Positions 10,458-21,109 of a stretch of 64,000 bases of DNA are shown here, in pieces. Origin of the DNA: Bacillus sp. AFS037270. Lineage in GTDB: Bacteria > Bacillota > Bacilli > Bacillales_B > DSM-18226. Positions within the stretch are counted from its first letter, which is position 1, and the number at the start of each line of letters is the position of its first letter. The translations under genes were made by a program, and so were the position numbers. Location: positions 12,545 to 76,544 of the forward strand of contig NZ_NUNF01000005.1 of assembly GCF_002585305.1 (NCBI RefSeq), read 5' to 3'. The notes beneath the pieces are model-generated. The model saw only the letters and a list, made by a program, of their open reading frames with translations. It was not told the DNA's origin and searched no databases.

Positions 10458-11252
10458 ATGACAAATATTTACTATGTAGAAACTGAGGCTACACACACAA
10501 ATAGTTTTGTTTTTGATATTCCTAAAGGTCATGACTGCTGGCTTCTTGTCGTTACTCACACTCCTGCTCTTTTCTGGGTCAATGGAAAAATAAAGGAATA
10601 TCCTAAGCACAGTGCGATATTATATCAACCACATCAGAAAATTTACTATCGGGCTTGTGCTGAAAAGTATGTAAATGATTGGATACGTTTTGATACAAAT
10701 GAACCTTTTGTTACCGAATCAGTGCTTCCACGTGGTTTACCTTTTTCAATAGCCGATCCGGAATATTGCCACAAGTTATTTCAGTTACTTGTTACAGAGC
10801 ACTCTTTTAATAAAGATTTTAGAGAATGCTCAACGGACTATTTGTTAAGAATTCTATTTAATAAACTTTTGGAATCCTACTTCCAGACTGAGATTACCCC
10901 ACAATATTACAACCTTATAAATCTTCGTACAGAAATTTACCATAACCCTGGTAATAATTGGACGGTTTCTAAAATGTCAGAATATTTGCACCTTAGTCCC
11001 GGCTATTTGCAGGCACTCTATAAAAATACCTTTGGTATCTCCTGCATGGATGACGTAATTATCAGCCGAATTCGGCTAGCCAAAGAATATCTGATGCATG
11101 GTTCCTATACAATTGCTGAAGTCGCATTTCGCTGTGGTTATAACAATGTAGAGCACTTTTGCCGACAATTCAAACAAAAGACAGGATATACTCCGGGTAG
11201 CTATCGGAACAATGTTGTCAATTCATACAGTGAAAAGGAGTCAATCCTTTGA
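10458..11252 (+). CDS. AraC/XylS family transcriptional regulator
   Basis: A 264-aa one-component regulator. The N-terminal half is a cupin-like sugar-sensing domain (FDIPKGHDCWLLVVTHTPA). The C-terminal ~100 residues carry two helix-turn-helix motifs: WTVSKMSEYLHLSPGYLQALYK and YTIAEVAFRCGYNNVEHFCR. It is flanked by arabinose- and xylose-releasing enzymes and probably activates them in response to an imported sugar. Start at the ATG at 10458, preceded by AAGGAGGG. A strong terminator follows. Confidence 0.9.
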   Translation: MTNIYYVETEATHTNSFVFDIPKGHDCWLLVVTHTPALFWVNGKIKEYPKHSAILYQPHQKIYYRACAEKYVNDWIRFDTNEPFVTESVLPRGLPFSIADPEYCHKLFQLLVTEHSFNKDFRECSTDYLLRILFNKLLESYFQTEITPQYYNLINLRTEIYHNPGNNWTVSKMSEYLHLSPGYLQALYKNTFGISCMDDVIISRIRLAKEYLMHGSYTIAEVAFRCGYNNVEHFCRQFKQKTGYTPGSYRNNVVNSYSEKESIL

Positions 11253-11276
11253 TATTGTAGAAAGAATCAAACAACT

Positions 11277-11307
11277 TGATTGATCCAAGGTTTACTTGGA
11301 TCAATCA
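11277..11307. terminator. Bidirectional terminator, AraC-type gene / GH43 pseudogene
   Basis: A 13-bp perfect stem (TGATTGATCCAAG / CTTGGATCAATCA) with a 5-base loop sits between convergent genes. The T-tracts are weak on both strands, so efficiency is uncertain. Confidence 0.7.
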
Positions 11308-11315
11308 GTTATATA

Positions 11316-12844
<1,529 letters not shown>

Positions 12845-12869
12845 CTAGTAACCACCATATATGAATCGA

Positions 12870-13754
12870 TCATCCCTTAAGTCCTGACATCGTAATCCCT
12901 TGAACAAAGTATCTTTGTCCTATGAAGAAAAGTATGAGTAAGGGAATTACCGTTATTAAAGAAACGGCCATAAGCATCTGAACTTGTGAAGAACCGTATG
13001 AATTCTGAAAAAACTGTAAACCAAGTGCGAGCGTAAAATGTTTGTCACTATTTAAATAAATTAGTGGTGTCATAAAGTCATTCCAATGAAAAGCAACTGA
13101 CATAACTGCAACTGACATCAAAGCTGGTTTTATTATAGGTAACAGAATTTTATAGTAAATTTGAAATGTATTTGCACCATCGATTTTAGCAGCCTGATCT
13201 AGCTCTGCTGGTATTGTCTTAAAAAATTGTCTCAGAAGAAAAATATTAAACGCCCCGCCGCCAAAAAATGAGGGTACTATAAGAGGCTTTAATGTATCTA
13301 GCCAACCTAGTTTTGAAAATAAAATATATGTTGGAATTAAAAGAACCTGATTAGGCAGCATCATTGTTCCAAGCACGATTGCAAAAAGGATGTTACTGTA
13401 GCGTGATTTGAACCTTGCAAAGCCATATGCAACTAAAGATGCTGAGAATACTGCTCCTAAAGTTGCTAAAACAGTTACTATAATCGTATTCCATGTGTAC
13501 CTTGTAAAATCGGCATACTGCCATCCCTGAATAAAATTATCCAATGTGAATGTTTTTGGTATTAATTTCGGAGGTATTGTATATGCCTCAGAAGGTACTT
13601 TAAAAGCAGTAGAAATCATCCATAAAAATGGAAAAATAAATACTAAAGCTAATATGATCAAAATAATATAACTTATAGTAAGATTAATTGTTTCAACCTT
13701 TCTTTTATTCTTATAATTCAATGTCGTTTCTTTTATTGCCACATTTGCCTGCAT
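12870..13754 (-). CDS. Sugar ABC transporter permease (MalG/AraQ type)
   Basis: A 294-aa inner component of a CUT1-type sugar importer. Six membrane helices are visible. The cytoplasmic EAA loop that contacts the ATPase reads AAKIDGANTFQIYYKILLPI (about residues 195-214). A GGAGG site precedes the ATG. It lies 17 bp after its partner permease and is followed by the GH43 pseudogene. Context suggests xylo- or arabino-oligosaccharides as substrate; that is inference. Confidence 0.92.
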   Translation of the reverse strand: MQANVAIKETTLNYKNKRKVETINLTISYIILIILALVFIFPFLWMISTAFKVPSEAYTIPPKLIPKTFTLDNFIQGWQYADFTRYTWNTIIVTVLATLGAVFSASLVAYGFARFKSRYSNILFAIVLGTMMLPNQVLLIPTYILFSKLGWLDTLKPLIVPSFFGGGAFNIFLLRQFFKTIPAELDQAAKIDGANTFQIYYKILLPIIKPALMSVAVMSVAFHWNDFMTPLIYLNSDKHFTLALGLQFFQNSYGSSQVQMLMAVSLITVIPLLILFFIGQRYFVQGITMSGLKG

Positions 13755-13771
13755 TTTTCCGCCTCCAAAAA

Positions 13772-14668
13772 TTAATTCTCGTAGTATACCCAGTATTTAG
13801 AAGTACGGTTTACAATTAAAGTTATAATCAGGATTATAATAAATAAGATCCACGCTAATGTTGAAGCATACCCCATCTCACCATATTTGAATGCACTGTT
13901 ATATATATGCATCATATAGGTATAGGTAGCATAGTTAGGGCCACCTTCTGTTAAAACAAAAGGCTGCATGAAAACTTGAAAGCCACCTATTATTCCCATT
14001 ACTAGATTAAAAAATAATGTTGGTGTTGACAGAGGAAGAGTAATATGAGTGATCATTATAAGGCGACTCGCACCATCTATTGAAGCACTTTCATATAATT
14101 GTTCCGGTATATCCTGTAACCCAGCAAGTGTTATGATAATAGAGTTGCCAATCGTCCATAACCCCATAATGATAATCGCCGGCATCGCCCATTTACCATC
14201 ACTTAGCCAATTCGGACCATTTATTCCAAAAAATGAAAGAACATAGTTTATGAGACCGAATTGTGCGTTAAAAATCCATCCCCACAATAATGTAACAGCA
14301 ACACCTGCAGTTATATACGGTATATAAAAAGTGGTTCTGAATATTCCCATTCCTTTTATTTTTTTGTGATTTAGTAAGAGAGCAACCAAAAATGAAAGTA
14401 TTAAACTTAATGGGACAGAAACTATTACAAAATATAAGGTATTGCATAGAGATTTATAGAAAAGAGGATCTTGGGTAAAAGCTTTTTTTATATTGGCTAA
14501 GCCTATAAAATCACCTGTTCCAGTCATATCAGCATTTGTAAAGATCAGCATAATGGAATAAACTACTGGATATAATGTAAATATTATAAAACCCAAAATA
14601 AATGGTGATGTATACAAATAAAATTGCCTAGCTTCCCTTTTTTCACTGCTAATATACTTCTTTTTCAT
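13772..14668 (-). CDS. Sugar ABC transporter permease (MalF/AraP type)
   Basis: A 298-aa partner permease. Six hydrophobic helices are visible, with an EAA-type loop ESASIDGASRLIMITHITLP around residue 200. The frame is open from a TTG at 14683, but GAGGGGTG sits correctly for the ATG at 14668, which I choose. It lies between the binding protein and the MalG-type gene. No ATPase gene is present in the cluster, so a shared ATPase such as MsmX elsewhere is probably used. Confidence 0.92.
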   Translation of the reverse strand: MKKKYISSEKREARQFYLYTSPFILGFIIFTLYPVVYSIMLIFTNADMTGTGDFIGLANIKKAFTQDPLFYKSLCNTLYFVIVSVPLSLILSFLVALLLNHKKIKGMGIFRTTFYIPYITAGVAVTLLWGWIFNAQFGLINYVLSFFGINGPNWLSDGKWAMPAIIIMGLWTIGNSIIITLAGLQDIPEQLYESASIDGASRLIMITHITLPLSTPTLFFNLVMGIIGGFQVFMQPFVLTEGGPNYATYTYMMHIYNSAFKYGEMGYASTLAWILFIIILIITLIVNRTSKYWVYYEN

Positions 14669-14749
14669 TTTTTCACCCCTCAAGAGAAGAATTTACAAAG
14701 GGAGGATCTGTCCTTTATGTCTTCCTCCCATTGATTTAAATTACTTACA

Positions 14750-16051
14750 CTATTTACTTTGCTTTTGATGAACTTCGTCAAGTGCAGCTTGTATTTGTGG
14801 AGCATATTTTTTCACAGCGTCTTTAGCCGAACTTTGCTGAGTTGTAATTTGTTGATATATTTGTTCGAATAAGTCTGCAGCTTTATTAAGGGATCCACCC
14901 CAAGGATTCGTAGTTGCATCCGCCAATCCAGTAAGATAGTCAGTCTGTTTTAAATCCGTGTTTGGAATAGTCAGTTTACTGAAAGTGGTGTCAGCAGATT
15001 CCTTCAATGCTGGAATTCCTACTTTGGCGTAGATATCATTTACTTCTTTATTCATAGAAATTGTCTTTATGTACGCCCATGCAGCCTTCTTGTTCTTTGA
15101 TGCCTTATTCATACCAAAACCTGTTTGAAATTTAATATTCGTATTTTTTCCATTTGGATCATTAGGAGGCAAAACTATACCCCATTTAAAGTTATTCCCT
15201 ATTTTTTGGGCTATGTCTTTAGCCTCAAACAATCCTAATGGGTACATGGCCGCTTTTCCTGATACAAACATCTGGTCCATAGGTATACTTTTAGAAGCAG
15301 AATCATCAGGTAACGCTTTTGATTTTATGAGGTCACTAAACAACTCTAACCCTTTTATTGTTTTTGGATCATCTACGGTCTGTTTGGTCCAATCACTGTT
15401 ATATGGACTGCCGCCATATGGGAAAGATGCAAAACTATGATTAATCCAATGTGAAACAATAGCATAGTTCCTTTTAGCTCCAGAACCTGAAGAAACTTTC
15501 TTTGAAATATTCTTAAAATCATCCCAAGTCCAATCATTCGTAGGATATGGAACTCCGGCTTTGTCGAAAATTTCTTTATTGTAAGCAAACATGAAATCTG
15601 ATTGAGTTGTTGGCATTCCTTCCCGTTTTCCATCCGGATCTACATACCCATCATCTGCCCCCGGGGTAAAATCTGCAACATCGATTTTATCCTTTTCTAA
15701 ATATGGATTCAAATCTTCTAACCATTTTGAACGAAGACCTTTCCAGTCAGGAGACATCATAATAACATCAGCAGCATTCCCTGCTGCCAGTGCCGCATCA
15801 AGCTTCTGATCAACACTATCTGCTGGAAGCCATATTTCATTAACTTTCACATCAGGATACAATTTTTCAAATACTTTTGTAGCTTGTTTTCTGGCCTGGA
15901 GTTCTTCTCCGCCACCCCACCCCATAATAGTGAGTTCGCCAGAAATCGTTTTCCCATCGCTTTTGCTGCTAGACTGACTACTATTGCTTCCACAAGCAGT
16001 GAGAGACAGTGCTAATGCCCCAGCTAACACTGATGTTAAAAGTTTTTTCAT
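14750..16051 (-). CDS. Sugar ABC transporter solute-binding lipoprotein
   Basis: A 433-aa extracellular binding protein of the CUT1 class. The signal peptide ends in the lipobox LSLTAC, so it is lipid-anchored to the outer face of the membrane. The early ITIMGWGG-like strand (LTIMGWGGGEELQARK) is typical. I choose the ATG at 16051, after GGGGAG, over an in-frame ATG at 16081. It is first gene of the importer operon, with a likely CcpA site about 70 bp upstream. Confidence 0.92.
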   Translation of the reverse strand: MKKLLTSVLAGALALSLTACGSNSSQSSSKSDGKTISGELTIMGWGGGEELQARKQATKVFEKLYPDVKVNEIWLPADSVDQKLDAALAAGNAADVIMMSPDWKGLRSKWLEDLNPYLEKDKIDVADFTPGADDGYVDPDGKREGMPTTQSDFMFAYNKEIFDKAGVPYPTNDWTWDDFKNISKKVSSGSGAKRNYAIVSHWINHSFASFPYGGSPYNSDWTKQTVDDPKTIKGLELFSDLIKSKALPDDSASKSIPMDQMFVSGKAAMYPLGLFEAKDIAQKIGNNFKWGIVLPPNDPNGKNTNIKFQTGFGMNKASKNKKAAWAYIKTISMNKEVNDIYAKVGIPALKESADTTFSKLTIPNTDLKQTDYLTGLADATTNPWGGSLNKAADLFEQIYQQITTQQSSAKDAVKKYAPQIQAALDEVHQKQSK

Positions 16052-16120
16052 ACATTTTTCTCCCCTTTTTATTTTTTTCAAAAAATCTAAGACTTACAAT
16101 TCTCATATCACCCCTTTTAT

Positions 16121-16134
16121 TGAAATCGTTTTCA
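16121..16134. promoter_or_regulatory. Catabolite-responsive element (cre)
   Basis: TGAAATCGTTTTCA fits the Bacillus CcpA consensus TGWAANCGNTNWCA on both strands. It lies 70 bp upstream of the sugar-binding-protein start, where CcpA could repress the importer when glucose is present. Confidence 0.65.
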
Positions 16135-16429
16135 ACTTTCCCCTGCTTTTTTGTTACAACTGTTCAATGGAAACTATTTCTTTTGATCAACTCTGATGTC
16201 TGCAAAAGTTTTTGTAACTAAAGCGTTTCCAACTTATTTAATAGAATAATAATATAATTATTCCCTCCATGCATTGACATTTTCATATAAATAATTGATA
16301 TATTCTAAGGTTCTGCTGTTAAAGAAAGATTAAAAGGGAAATTACTTCCTCAACCCTTGCATTGATTAGACTTTGTGTTGCATCCTCTAAATGTTATTAG
16401 AATAAAAATAATATTTTTTAAAAAAATAA

Positions 16430-16452
16430 ACCCAAAGAACAGATCTTTGGGT
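16430..16452 (-). terminator. Terminator of the DUF624 gene
   Basis: The stem ACCCAAAGA / TCTTTGGGT with a 5-base loop is followed on the minus strand by TTTATTTTTTT. It separates the DUF624 gene from the importer operon. Confidence 0.85.
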
Positions 16453-16477
16453 CAGTTTCTAACTATATTTCAAATTA

Positions 16478-17110
16478 TTAAGCACTAAACTTCTTTTGTT
16501 TTTTTTCAATACGCTTAAAAGCTATTGTCGAACCAAACATCATCACAATGGACATAAGACTCACCGAAAAAAATGGAATAAATCCTGGGAAAACGGATAA
16601 CGGAAAACTTAATAATAGAAGCACTGCTACCATCAAAATAGTAATGTGTATATTAAGAGTCCCGATATAAAACGCGTATTTGAAATATTGAAAAAACCTT
16701 AATTCAAAATGTACGTAAACAGGAAAAAGATATAGCAGGGTGATCAAATACAAACCAATAAGGATTAATAAAAGAATGGACAGAATGTATTGAACGGTTC
16801 CCCCTATTGCCATAACGAGCCTATAATCAATAAATAGGAAAAAGCCGATTGCTCCCATTAGTAGTCCCACTAAATTTGCATGAAGGAACTCCTTTTTATA
16901 GGTATTAAAAAAGATTCGAGAAATGGGGATATCCGTTTCTTTCATGTTCCACTTTCTTACCACTGTAAATAACGCCACAGTTGCGGGGATTATCCCAAGA
17001 ACTATGAATCCGGTTAATGTAAAAAGAATCCATAAGATATTTACCAAAGCCATCTTCCAAATCCAATCACATACAGTGAAGAGTCCCCCCATCACTCTGC
17101 CCATTGGCAT
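16478..17110 (-). CDS. DUF624 (YesL-like) membrane protein
   Basis: A 210-aa protein with about five hydrophobic helices. Members of this family are commonly found beside sugar ABC importers in Firmicutes; their role is unknown. The N-terminal CDWIWKMALVNILWI is family-like. The ATG at 17110 follows AGAGGTGAT. Its own terminator and a 426-bp gap to the binding-protein gene suggest independent transcription. Confidence 0.82.
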   Translation of the reverse strand: MPMGRVMGGLFTVCDWIWKMALVNILWILFTLTGFIVLGIIPATVALFTVVRKWNMKETDIPISRIFFNTYKKEFLHANLVGLLMGAIGFFLFIDYRLVMAIGGTVQYILSILLLILIGLYLITLLYLFPVYVHFELRFFQYFKYAFYIGTLNIHITILMVAVLLLLSFPLSVFPGFIPFFSVSLMSIVMMFGSTIAFKRIEKKQKKFSA

Positions 17111-17761
17111 ATGGTATCACCTCTTTAACAATTTTTTATTTATATGTTTGAAATAATCAGCTATTCAATAGAAACCTGACAGCTATTCTTACTATTCATT
17201 CAGTTAGTCTGAAACTACCGGGACTGATTTCTTACTTTCTTCTACCACAAAATACAGGGAAAATTTTAGAATCGTTTTCACTTTAGTGACTACTGGTCTA
17301 TAAACGCATTTCGTCAAAAATACTCTTAGAAGAATTCCAGATTTTTCAATGTAAACAATTTCTATCCTCTTATCTTAATAAATTCCGCAGCTATCGTAAT
17401 TGCAGTGTATCGAAATCTTTAATCAATTTCCTTCGCTTTGAGGCTTTTGCTTACAATTCTTTTTAATTCCGTTATTTCCGAACGAAGTATTGACGGAACT
17501 ACCTAATCTTTAACAATACCTGCCGTACCAATACCCTTCAGAAAATCTTTTTCACCCAAAAACCTCCTTCTAACCGAATGATAAAACTTGTAGATTATTA
17601 TAGCATTACATTTAATGTTTGTATAACCAACAAACTAAGTTTCTTATGATTCTATTCTCTCTGATGTCCCCTTATTTCCGTTAATCAGAAAAATATCATA
17701 CCCATCTCTGGATTTAGTGGATACTGGTTTTTGAGACATTTTTATTTTGGAGGATTTGACA
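17111..17761. other. Long AT-rich intergenic region with remnants
   Basis: No intact gene is visible. It holds a xylO-like operator (17614-17638). On the minus strand there is a strong ribosome site (AAGGAGG, about 17560-17566) followed by a TTG-initiated 18-codon frame (LGEKDFLKGIGTAGIVKD, stop near 17500). After two further stops, in-frame text continues (VVPSILRSEITELKRIV). I read the latter as a decayed gene start that I cannot identify. Confidence 0.5.
17614..17638. promoter_or_regulatory. XylR-type operator (xylO-like)
   Basis: The right half AACAAACTAA is identical to the Bacillus xylO half-site. The left half keeps GTTTGT at the expected spacing (5-base centre). A TATAAT-like box lies just downstream on the minus strand. 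No xylR or xylAB is nearby, so it may be a relic of a lost xylose operon or serve a regulator elsewhere. Confidence 0.45.
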
Positions 17762-17860
17762 ATGAAATTAGGATATGCACGAGTTTCCAAGTTGGAGCAA
17801 AATTTGAACCTTCAATTAGATGCCTTGAATAAAGCTGGTGTTGAGGAGATTTTCCGATGA
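17762..17860 (+). pseudogene. Serine resolvase/invertase, 5' fragment
   Basis: Translates to MKLGYARVSKLEQNLNLQLD then ALNKAGVEEIFR-stop: the N-terminal start of a Tn3-type resolvase/DNA invertase, including the catalytic serine in ARVS. TTGGAGG precedes the ATG. Only 32 of about 185-200 residues remain; the following bases show no continuation in another frame. Confidence 0.8.
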
Positions 17861-17937
17861 CCAGTATTATATTTATCTTGCTGAAAATGTAAGCGAATTT
17901 GATACTGAAACCAACATTTTTGACTAAATAAACAGAT

Positions 17938-17981
17938 AAAGGTGCTCTCGTTGTTTATATACAAACAACGAGAGCACCTTT
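17938..17981. terminator. Perfect 19-bp hairpin
   Basis: AAAGGTGCTCTCGTTGTTT and its exact complement flank a 6-base loop. This is the longest perfect stem noted in the window. It could be a bidirectional terminator or part of a lost mobile element, as it sits between resolvase and IS3 fragments. Confidence 0.7.
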
Positions 17982-18118
17982 GGCATAATTATGAACTGAT
18001 TTTTTAATTTTAGATAACATCCGCAATCCTTCCTGAACTCAAATGACAATACTTAAGAAGACCCTGGCTCAATCGTTAAAAAAGAAGAGGGCGTTAATTA
18101 ATAAGTCTATGAATTGGT

Positions 18119-18152
18119 TGACTGGATTAAGGTCATTATCAGTATTGACAAT
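18119..18152. repeat. Short repeat shared with 23187
   Basis: TGACTGGATTAAGGTCA (18119-18135) is identical to 23187-23203, and similarity continues for about 15 more bases. Both copies lie in decayed mobile-element surroundings on either side of the germinant-receptor operon. Confidence 0.6.
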
Positions 18153-18175
18153 TCCAATTGAGGAAACTTATTTTC

Positions 18176-18345
18176 ATGGTAGAGTATCTTACAAATCCTA
18201 TTGTAGTGGAAAAAGTAAATAATTTCATCAATTATTACAATCAAGTTCGACTTCAGGCAAAATTAAACTACCTGTCCCCTATTGAATATAGGGAACAGGT
18301 AGCTTAGGTGTTTTTTCTGTTGTCTCAAGTGAGTAGGTCAGTTCA
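18176..18345 (+). pseudogene. IS3-family transposase 3' remnant with IS end
   Basis: The in-frame text ends FINYYNQVRLQAKLNYLSPI-EYREQVA-stop (stop at 18305-18307), the standard C-terminus of IS3-family OrfB integrases. It is followed by TGTTGTCTCAAGTGAGT and GGTCAGTTCA, which resembles the usual right end of such elements. Upstream the frame is broken and the DDE core is absent, so the copy is dead. Confidence 0.8.
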
Positions 18346-18499
18346 CCAAAACCTAATTAGTTTTTTTATTTTATGAAAATACTAACAACTATGGATTGAA
18401 ACTTCATACGTTGGCAAAATAAGTCTTATGGTGATTACACTGCTTACGCTAAATAAATAAACTAAGGTTAATTCTTAAAAAAACAGTTGGTGAGAAGAT

Positions 18500-20011
18500 A
18501 TGCCTTTTAAGAACTCAAAACGGATAGATATTAATAAAAATAAAACTGAGATTAAGTCTATTCAAGACGTTTATCAGCAGGCAAAAAAGTCAAGTGATTT
18601 TTTTCAATTTTCCCCCCTTAAGCGGGAGGATTACCTACTTATCAGTTATTACAAGTCTATGGTAGATGCAAAAGCGATAAATGAGCTTTTGCTTCCAGTA
18701 ATAAAGGAGAACTGTAAAAAAGTTAAGTCACTCCAAGAATTGGAACAATTAATCCCCTTTGAAGAGGTTAATCTTTCAGAAGACCCCAACGACATTGAAA
18801 ACAAGCTAATTAAAGGCTTTGTCACTGTTCAATTTAGAGATCTTAAAGAGTTACTTGTTATAAATATTCAAAATGAGGAACTTGGATATAGAAAAAATAA
18901 TGAAACCGAGAATGAATTTAGTGTTATAGGCCCCAAAGTTGGGTTTATAGAAAACATCAATGTTAATATCCATTTATTAAGGAAAAAAATTGCTGTTCCG
19001 GAATTAGTTTTTGAAGAAATGAAACTGGGCTCTCTATCTAAAACAGAAATAGCGATTGCCTATATCGAGGGGGTAACAAACCCGCAGTATATCCAAACGG
19101 TCAGACAACGATTAAAGGATATTGACTTTGATGTCATCTTTGACAGTTCACAAATTGAACAGATTTTTTCGGATAACTCTAACACTCCATTTCCGATATT
19201 TTTATCAACTGAGAGAATGGATCGAGTCGTTTATGCCATGATATCAGGGCAAGTTGCTATATTTGCTAACGGTTCACCCTATATCGTGACAGGACCGTCT
19301 ACTTTATTGGATTTTTTTATCTCTCCAGAAGATTATTTTCTGTCTTGGATATTAGGTTCATTTTTTAGGATTATAAGAATTTTTGGGGTTATTTTTTCCA
19401 TGTTTTCTACTTCGTTATATATAGCCATACTGACCTTTCACTATGAGGTAATACCAGAAGATTTACTTCAACCTTTAATAAGCTCGAGGGCACATGTTCC
19501 GTTTCCTCCTGTATTGGAAGCCATATTCCTGGAAATAACCATTGAGCTATTACGTGAGGCAGGAGCCAGGCTTCCAACGAAGATTGGACAGACGTTAGGG
19601 ATAGTAGGGGGAATTGTGATTGGACAAGCTTCTGTTGAAGCAGCTTTAACCAGTAATATCTTGCTGATTATTGTCTCTTTATCTGCCCTTGCTTCCTTTA
19701 CCACTCCCATTTTTAAGATGTCTAATGCTATCCGTCTTCTGAGGTTCCCATTTATTATTTTAGCTGCTTTATTAGGCGGATTTGGTATAGCGATTGGATT
19801 TGTTCTTCTTCTTAGTCACCTATTAAAATTAACGTCATTAGGGAACCCCTATATGGTTCCTCTTTATCCTTTTAGAATAAATAGCTTTAGAGATAGTTTT
19901 ATTCGATCATCATACAAGTACACAACAAAACGAAGCCGGTTTTTAAGACCGCTTTCTCTTATCAGATATAAACCTCAAGAAAATAAGGATGATTCTAATG
20001 AATGGGCCTAA
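18500..20011 (+). CDS. Spore germinant receptor subunit A (GerAA/GerKA family)
   Basis: A 503-aa GerA-family A subunit. It has a large N-terminal soluble region and about five membrane helices from about residue 290, followed by a basic C-terminal tail (about residues 455-503). Recognisable text includes AIAYIEGVTNPQYI, SGQVAIFANGSPY, EDYFLSW and the conserved REAGARLPTKIGQTLGIVGG. It resides in the spore inner membrane and helps sense nutrient germinants; the germinant is not predictable. It overlaps the C-subunit gene by 14 bp, starting the A-C-B operon. Confidence 0.93.
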   Translation: MPFKNSKRIDINKNKTEIKSIQDVYQQAKKSSDFFQFSPLKREDYLLISYYKSMVDAKAINELLLPVIKENCKKVKSLQELEQLIPFEEVNLSEDPNDIENKLIKGFVTVQFRDLKELLVINIQNEELGYRKNNETENEFSVIGPKVGFIENINVNIHLLRKKIAVPELVFEEMKLGSLSKTEIAIAYIEGVTNPQYIQTVRQRLKDIDFDVIFDSSQIEQIFSDNSNTPFPIFLSTERMDRVVYAMISGQVAIFANGSPYIVTGPSTLLDFFISPEDYFLSWILGSFFRIIRIFGVIFSMFSTSLYIAILTFHYEVIPEDLLQPLISSRAHVPFPPVLEAIFLEITIELLREAGARLPTKIGQTLGIVGGIVIGQASVEAALTSNILLIIVSLSALASFTTPIFKMSNAIRLLRFPFIILAALLGGFGIAIGFVLLLSHLLKLTSLGNPYMVPLYPFRINSFRDSFIRSSYKYTTKRSRFLRPLSLIRYKPQENKDDSNEWA

Positions 20012-21098
20012 GTTGAAATTTAGCATTACTTTCTTAGCTGTTTTATTAACTTTGACTGCCTGTAATAATCCTAATAATAAGACAATTAATGATATCCAAA
20101 TTCCTTCCGTTTTAGGATTAGATAAAGGAAAGGATAAGTATATTGGAACCATTCTTTATACTGACTATACAAAAGAAGAGGAGAAGGGAGAAACTACAAT
20201 CTTAAAGGGGAAGGGATTGAATACAAGGACAATCCTGCAAGAGATGGATGAGCAGTCTTCAAAGCCAGTTGAACTTGGAAAGTTGAGTTTATTGTTATTT
20301 GGCAAAGAATTAGCCGAAGACGGGATCGCTTATTTTGTAAAGACTATTTGTAGAGACCCTTTAGTAGGAAGCAATATGTATTTGGCTGTCTCCGAGGGAC
20401 AATCAGGTGAGTTATTAAAGAACAATAAAAGTAACAGTAGTGACCATATCGTCCGCTTAATTGAGCATCGATATGAGAAGGATGATTTACCTCTTCCGAA
20501 TATGCATAGTTTTTTATTTGATTATTATGGTGAAGGAAGAGATAATGCCATACCACTCTTAAAAGTAAACTCCGCGGGTAAAATAACCATTGGAGGATTA
20601 GCGGTATTTAAAAACGATAAACTAATAACAACACTCGATGAAAAAGAGACGTTCTTATATAAATTACTAAGAGGAGAAACGATAAGAGGAGATAGTGTAT
20701 TTAACGTTAAGAATGAAGATAGAAAAGGAACAGCTGTCTTTACAGTTTTATATGGGGAAAATAGAAAAAGATTCATAAAAAATCATTCGGTACCAAAGAT
20801 TCACTTTTATATGGAGTTACAAGGTATGGTGAAGGATTATCCTACTTGGTTGGACCTAAGGGAAGTTTCCCCAAAATATATGTTAAAAAAACAACTAGAA
20901 GAACAAGTAGAAAAAGAATGTAAAAAGCTTCTTCATAAACTGACTGCCAATAAAGTAGATCCACTTGGTATAGGTGATTTGGTAAGAGCAAAATCTAGAG
21001 ATTGGGATGAAAAAGAATTTTATGAAAATATCTATCCGAATGTTCAATATGATATGGACCTAAATATCGAATTAACACGGGCAGGTATTGGGGAGTAA
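19998..21098 (+). CDS. Spore germinant receptor subunit C lipoprotein (GerAC family)
   Basis: A Ger(x)C-family lipoprotein of 366 aa, exported and anchored through the lipobox LTAC near residue 20. It contributes to the receptor on the outer face of the spore inner membrane. The frame is open from an ATG at 19989, but AAGGATG is better spaced for the ATG at 19998. It overlaps the A-subunit gene by 14 bp, and the B-subunit gene follows 11 bp later. Family-like segments include GLNTRTILQEM and LLLFGKELAEDGI. Confidence 0.9.
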   Translation: MNGPKLKFSITFLAVLLTLTACNNPNNKTINDIQIPSVLGLDKGKDKYIGTILYTDYTKEEEKGETTILKGKGLNTRTILQEMDEQSSKPVELGKLSLLLFGKELAEDGIAYFVKTICRDPLVGSNMYLAVSEGQSGELLKNNKSNSSDHIVRLIEHRYEKDDLPLPNMHSFLFDYYGEGRDNAIPLLKVNSAGKITIGGLAVFKNDKLITTLDEKETFLYKLLRGETIRGDSVFNVKNEDRKGTAVFTVLYGENRKRFIKNHSVPKIHFYMELQGMVKDYPTWLDLREVSPKYMLKKQLEEQVEKECKKLLHKLTANKVDPLGIGDLVRAKSRDWDEKEFYENIYPNVQYDMDLNIELTRAGIGE

Positions 21099-21109
21099 GG
21101 TGGAGGATT

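Noticed and set aside
17267..17280. Second cre site (TAGAATCGTTTTCA) upstream of the DUF624 gene
   Set aside because: Two mismatches to the CcpA consensus at conserved positions; too weak to call.
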